From the NCBI GenBank assembly GCA_023379355.1, contig JAMCUD010000042.1:87805-151804 (forward strand): a stretch of DNA of 64,000 nucleotides, read 5' to 3'. The DNA comes from Thermoplasmatota archaeon (GTDB taxonomy: Archaea; Thermoplasmatota; Thermoplasmata; Thermoplasmatales; Thermoplasmataceae). Positions 61,146 through 64,000 of the stretch are shown here, in pieces; position 1 is the first letter of the stretch; the number at the start of each line of letters is the position of its first letter. The position numbers and the translations under genes are program-made. The notes under the pieces were generated by a model that saw nothing but the letters and a program-made list of their open reading frames with translations, searched no databases and was not told the origin of the DNA.

Positions 61146-61577
61146 ATGGAAAGACTGGAGAATAAGCACGTCGAGCTTTGGGAACTTCTCTCACAGGTTT
61201 TTCGGAATGGGCGCAAGAGGCTGGAAAAGGAACTTCAAAAAATATCCATGAAACCGACGGAAATAAAGGTCCTACACTCAATTTCCACTCATCACGCAAC
61301 TCAGATGAATAACCTGTCAGATTCATTAGGAATCACCGGGCCCTGGATCACTGGAGTTGTGGATGATCTGGTTTCAAAGGGATATGTAAAAAAAATAAGG
61401 AGCAAGAGCGATCGAAGAATGATCAGTCTCTCCATAACTCCTTCCGGCTCCCAAATCCTATCGGAAGGGATGTTGATCTACAACGGTCTTCTGGAGGAGG
61501 TACTGAGTGTCCTTCCGGAAGGCAGAGTTGAAGAGCTGAAAGATATCCTTGAAACGTTAAATTCTTCCCTCCAATGA
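61146..61577 (+). CDS. MarR family transcriptional regulator
   Basis: A 143-residue winged-helix protein. The recognition region reads M-N-N-L-S-D-S-L-G-I-T-G-P-W-I-T-G-V-V-D-D-L, and the wing is around S-K-S-D-R-R-M-I. MarR proteins bind palindromes and release DNA when they bind a ligand. The ATG is 4 nt after the MFS stop, so it likely controls its own operon. The intergenic region after it shows no clear operator. Confidence 0.9.
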   Translation: MERLENKHVELWELLSQVFRNGRKRLEKELQKISMKPTEIKVLHSISTHHATQMNNLSDSLGITGPWITGVVDDLVSKGYVKKIRSKSDRRMISLSITPSGSQILSEGMLIYNGLLEEVLSVLPEGRVEELKDILETLNSSLQ

Positions 61578-61687
61578 AGGATTTCAAAAACGTGCCAGCA
61601 CTTAATGTTAACTTATGAACCTCAAAATGCTTAATAAAGGATAAAAATGTTTTAATATTAGAATAGTGCTACAGGATAGCATTTGTC

Positions 61688-63106
61688 ATGGTTGTCAATA
61701 AATTAGCAGTTGCATCCATATCACCAAGGCTTTCCATTTTTCAGAGTCTGGCTCAATTAGCTCCACTTCCAACACTCATATTTACAATTCAGGAAATTTT
61801 TGGTTACTCCAACGCTGACGCATTATCCTATCTGATTGCACTCATAATAGTGCTGTTCTCAGCTAACACTGTTGTACAGATGGGCAGACGATTTCCTCAT
61901 GCGGGCGGTTACTATGGATATGTTGCGAATGGGATCTCCAGGTCAACCGGGGTGTATACCCAATTCATGTTCCTGTTCTACCAGATCCTGAACACAGCCG
62001 CAGTGGTTATCTTTGGTTCGTGGGTTCTCCAGATCTTTTTGGACCTATTTGGAATAGCAGTAAGAGGATTCTACTTCCTTCCGATTCCGCTCATCCTGAT
62101 CTTTTTCATACCTTACTTTGGCATTAAGATTTCTTCATGGTTCTATGTAGTAACGGCTCTTGTTGAAATAGCAATAGTTTTCACTCTGGCAATTCTCATG
62201 GTGGCTCATCCATCTCCTGCAAGCGTCCTATCCGCTCCGTTTATACCGACAGTTGGAATAAGCAGCTTTGCTCTCTCCATAATATACTCACTGTTCTTTT
62301 TTACCGGCTACGGTTCCATACTTACTCTGGCAGAGGAGACCACAACTCCTAGAAGCTCAATCCCAAAGATGGCTGTGATAAGTCTGCTGGGAATTGGTGC
62401 ACTTGAGCTCCTATTCATGTATGCGTCTCAGGTAAACTGGGGTACAGGTTTAACTTCAACATTTGCTACATCTTCAATATTTCCAACATACCTGGAAGCC
62501 AAAGCTCTTCTTGGCGTTGCAGGTCTGGTAACACTTGGCATTTTTGCCTATATCTCGCTTCTGAAGGGAAACATAGCTGTTCAAAACGCAACTTCCCGTG
62601 GTCTCTATGCCTTGGGTAGAGACAAGGTGATTCCATCCGTATTTTCAAAAGTGCATCCAAGGTACAAAAGCCCATCTGGCGCTATACTCGCCAACGAACT
62701 GATTGCAATTGCAATAATAGGTGTGACATATCTGGTCTTCTATTTCATCATCGGAGTTCATTCCGGCATAACCGCTGATGCTGCTGTTTACCTGATCGCT
62801 CTTCTTACTGTCGGATATCTTATCACGCATGTTTTTGCGAATATCTCCGTCCCGTTCTACTTTACATTGAAGGAAAGGAAAAGCCTTTCCATTACAAAGC
62901 ATTACATTCTTCCACTGGCCTCAACGGGAGCTATACTATTTGCGCTGACCCTCAGCTTTACGGGACTTACCGGATATATGAAATCCCTGCCGGTTATAGT
63001 AGCGGCATATCTGGTACTGGTCCTGGTCTTCGTATTGAGGATAAAATCCAAGTATCCTGAGGTAGTCGCCAAGGCAGGAGAGGTTATCCCTGAACTGGAT
63101 TCCTGA
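61688..63106 (+). CDS. APC family amino-acid permease
   Basis: A 472-residue protein with about 12 helices of the amino acid-polyamine-organocation family. The N-terminal F-Q-S-L-A-Q-L-A-P and the G-G-Y-Y-G-Y-V-A-N-G-I segment are family traits. Substrate is not evident. A TATA-like run (gttttaatatta, 61647-61658) lies ~35 nt before the ATG. It is followed 24 nt later by a FAD oxidoreductase that could use amines or amino acids, so the pair may import and oxidise the same substrate. Confidence 0.88.
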   Translation: MVVNKLAVASISPRLSIFQSLAQLAPLPTLIFTIQEIFGYSNADALSYLIALIIVLFSANTVVQMGRRFPHAGGYYGYVANGISRSTGVYTQFMFLFYQILNTAAVVIFGSWVLQIFLDLFGIAVRGFYFLPIPLILIFFIPYFGIKISSWFYVVTALVEIAIVFTLAILMVAHPSPASVLSAPFIPTVGISSFALSIIYSLFFFTGYGSILTLAEETTTPRSSIPKMAVISLLGIGALELLFMYASQVNWGTGLTSTFATSSIFPTYLEAKALLGVAGLVTLGIFAYISLLKGNIAVQNATSRGLYALGRDKVIPSVFSKVHPRYKSPSGAILANELIAIAIIGVTYLVFYFIIGVHSGITADAAVYLIALLTVGYLITHVFANISVPFYFTLKERKSLSITKHYILPLASTGAILFALTLSFTGLTGYMKSLPVIVAAYLVLVLVFVLRIKSKYPEVVAKAGEVIPELDS

Positions 63107-63130
63107 TCGAGAATTAAAATGGTGCCTTAA

Positions 63131-64000
63131 ATGGGTAGAGACGAACGGATAGTTATACTGGGGGCAGGGTCAACAGGATCGAGCATCGCCTATCATCTGT
63201 CAAAGATTACAAAATCAGAAATCGTTCTTGTAGACAAGGGAGGAATAGCATCAGGGATGACTTCGCTTTCCACCGCCATTGTGAGAACACATTATTCAAA
63301 TGAGATCGTTGCAAAAATGGCTTTCGAATCCAGAAAGATTTTTGAATCTCAAAGCCAGGATTTTGGCTTCCACAGGTCAGGGCTTGTAACAGTAGTTCCA
63401 AAACCCATGAAGGGCAGGATGGATGAAAACGTGGCTATGCTGAGGAAAATCGGCATTCGAGAAGAAAGCCTTACCATGAATGACGCAATTAAACGGTTTC
63501 CATGGATTAAATTCAATGCAGATGAAGCAATTTCTCTTGAACCGGATAGCGGTTATGCTGATCCCGTATTGACTGCAAATTACTTTGCCAGATGCGCCAT
63601 TGACTCCGGGGTAAAATTCTTGAAGGAAGAAGTGTCCAAAATAGAAGAGAATAATGGCCATGGGAAGGTTATTTTCAGAAGCGGAAGGGAAATAGAGGGC
63701 TCAAAATTAGTCCTGTGCACCAACATATGGACAAATAAGATCCTTGGAGAAAGCGGATTTGGTAGTTCAGATCTTCTTCCTCTAAAGGTGTCCCCCCATC
63801 CCGTTATAATATACCGGAGGCCAAAAGGAATATCGGGACTGCTACCGGTGGTGAATGATCTGGTCAACCGGGACTACTACAAGCCGGAAGGGGGGACCTT
63901 ACTTTCAGGAGGAAATCTGAGGAGTGAAATTGACGAAGCGGATGAGGACCCCGATAACCCGCCAGTTGAGGTTCCCTTCGATTACATTTCCGATTACTCG
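63131..64000 (+). CDS. FAD-dependent oxidoreductase, DAO family (3' end missing)
   Basis: The frame is open from ATG 63131 to the window edge, 290 residues without a stop. It has the N-terminal FAD motif I-V-I-L-G-A-G-S-T-G-S-S-I-A-Y near residue 7 and a Rossmann fold as in D-amino acid, sarcosine or glycine oxidases and dehydrogenases. The remainder of the enzyme lies beyond the window. It starts 24 nt after an APC permease, which suggests uptake and oxidation of an amino acid or amine. The exact substrate is unknown. Confidence 0.85.
   Translation, partial: MGRDERIVILGAGSTGSSIAYHLSKITKSEIVLVDKGGIASGMTSLSTAIVRTHYSNEIVAKMAFESRKIFESQSQDFGFHRSGLVTVVPKPMKGRMDENVAMLRKIGIREESLTMNDAIKRFPWIKFNADEAISLEPDSGYADPVLTANYFARCAIDSGVKFLKEEVSKIEENNGHGKVIFRSGREIEGSKLVLCTNIWTNKILGESGFGSSDLLPLKVSPHPVIIYRRPKGISGLLPVVNDLVNRDYYKPEGGTLLSGGNLRSEIDEADEDPDNPPVEVPFDYISDYS

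Noticed and set aside
1..64000. CRISPR array, insertion sequence or prophage
   Set aside because: No regularly spaced repeats, transposase, integrase or phage structural genes were found in any part of the window.

Overview
The window is chromosomal DNA from an archaeon, most likely a member of the Thermoplasmatales (acidophilic Euryarchaeota). It carries archaeal information-processing genes (eIF5A, uL16/L10e, L40e, S10, S17e, EF-1alpha, EF-2, RpoL, TrmG10, Orc1/Cdc6). It also has an archaeal RqcH (NFACT) protein, FBP aldolase/phosphatase, a bifunctional PGI/PMI and a Sulfolobus-type 2-oxoacid:ferredoxin oxidoreductase. Many genes have a TATA-like box about 23-33 nt before the start codon and no Shine-Dalgarno site, which fits leaderless transcripts. 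Order-level placement is inference from gene content and style, not from a phylogeny.

Layout, left to right. 1-3.3 kb: end of a DUF58 gene, a membrane partner and an MTA/SAH deaminase. 3.4-5.7 kb: eIF5A, agmatinase, ribosomal protein L10e and a tiny AbrB-like protein. 5.7-12.8 kb: an MFS carrier, a zinc-ribbon membrane protein, an AlaX homologue that has lost its zinc ligands, FolC, Orc1/Cdc6, a methyltransferase and a LysE-type exporter. 12.8-22.3 kb: 2-oxoacid:ferredoxin oxidoreductase, an APC-CBS permease, a UPF0200 kinase-like protein, L40e-PurQ, an M50 protease and FBP aldolase/phosphatase. 22.5-27.2 kb: a terminal oxidase operon (small membrane protein, CoxII, CoxI, blue copper protein, CtaB, CPBP-family protein). 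27.2-31.5 kb: a CoxG/hydrolase-like/thioesterase operon, RqcH, PGI/PMI and a 30-residue membrane peptide. 31.7-43.0 kb: EF-1alpha-S10, a large membrane protein, an atypical SDR, EF-2-threonine synthase, an SQR-like flavoprotein with DUF1641 and OsmC partners, RpoL and TrmG10. 43.1-50.3 kb: grpE-dnaK-dnaJ, UspA, S17e and a beta-oxidation operon. 50.3-57.2 kb: a HAD phosphatase, tRNA-Arg(TCG), a Cys-rich protein with an 845-residue STAND/TPR ATPase, PEBP-pyrD-pyrK, a pilin and an NfeD-like protein. 57.3-64 kb: a DEAD-box helicase, an N-anchored exported protein, an MFS drug exporter with a MarR regulator, an APC permease and a truncated FAD oxidoreductase.

Together the genes describe a heterotroph. 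It takes up amino acids, oxidises acyl-CoAs and 2-oxoacids with ferredoxin, runs gluconeogenesis through FBPA/P, and respires oxygen with a CuA oxidase that looks B-type, probably fed by a membrane blue copper protein. No insertion sequence, prophage or CRISPR array was seen. The most unusual items are the zinc-less AlaX, the cysteine-poor SQR-like flavoprotein cluster, the STAND ATPase with its Cys-rich partner beside tRNA-Arg, and several small genes and possible structured RNAs in the gaps.
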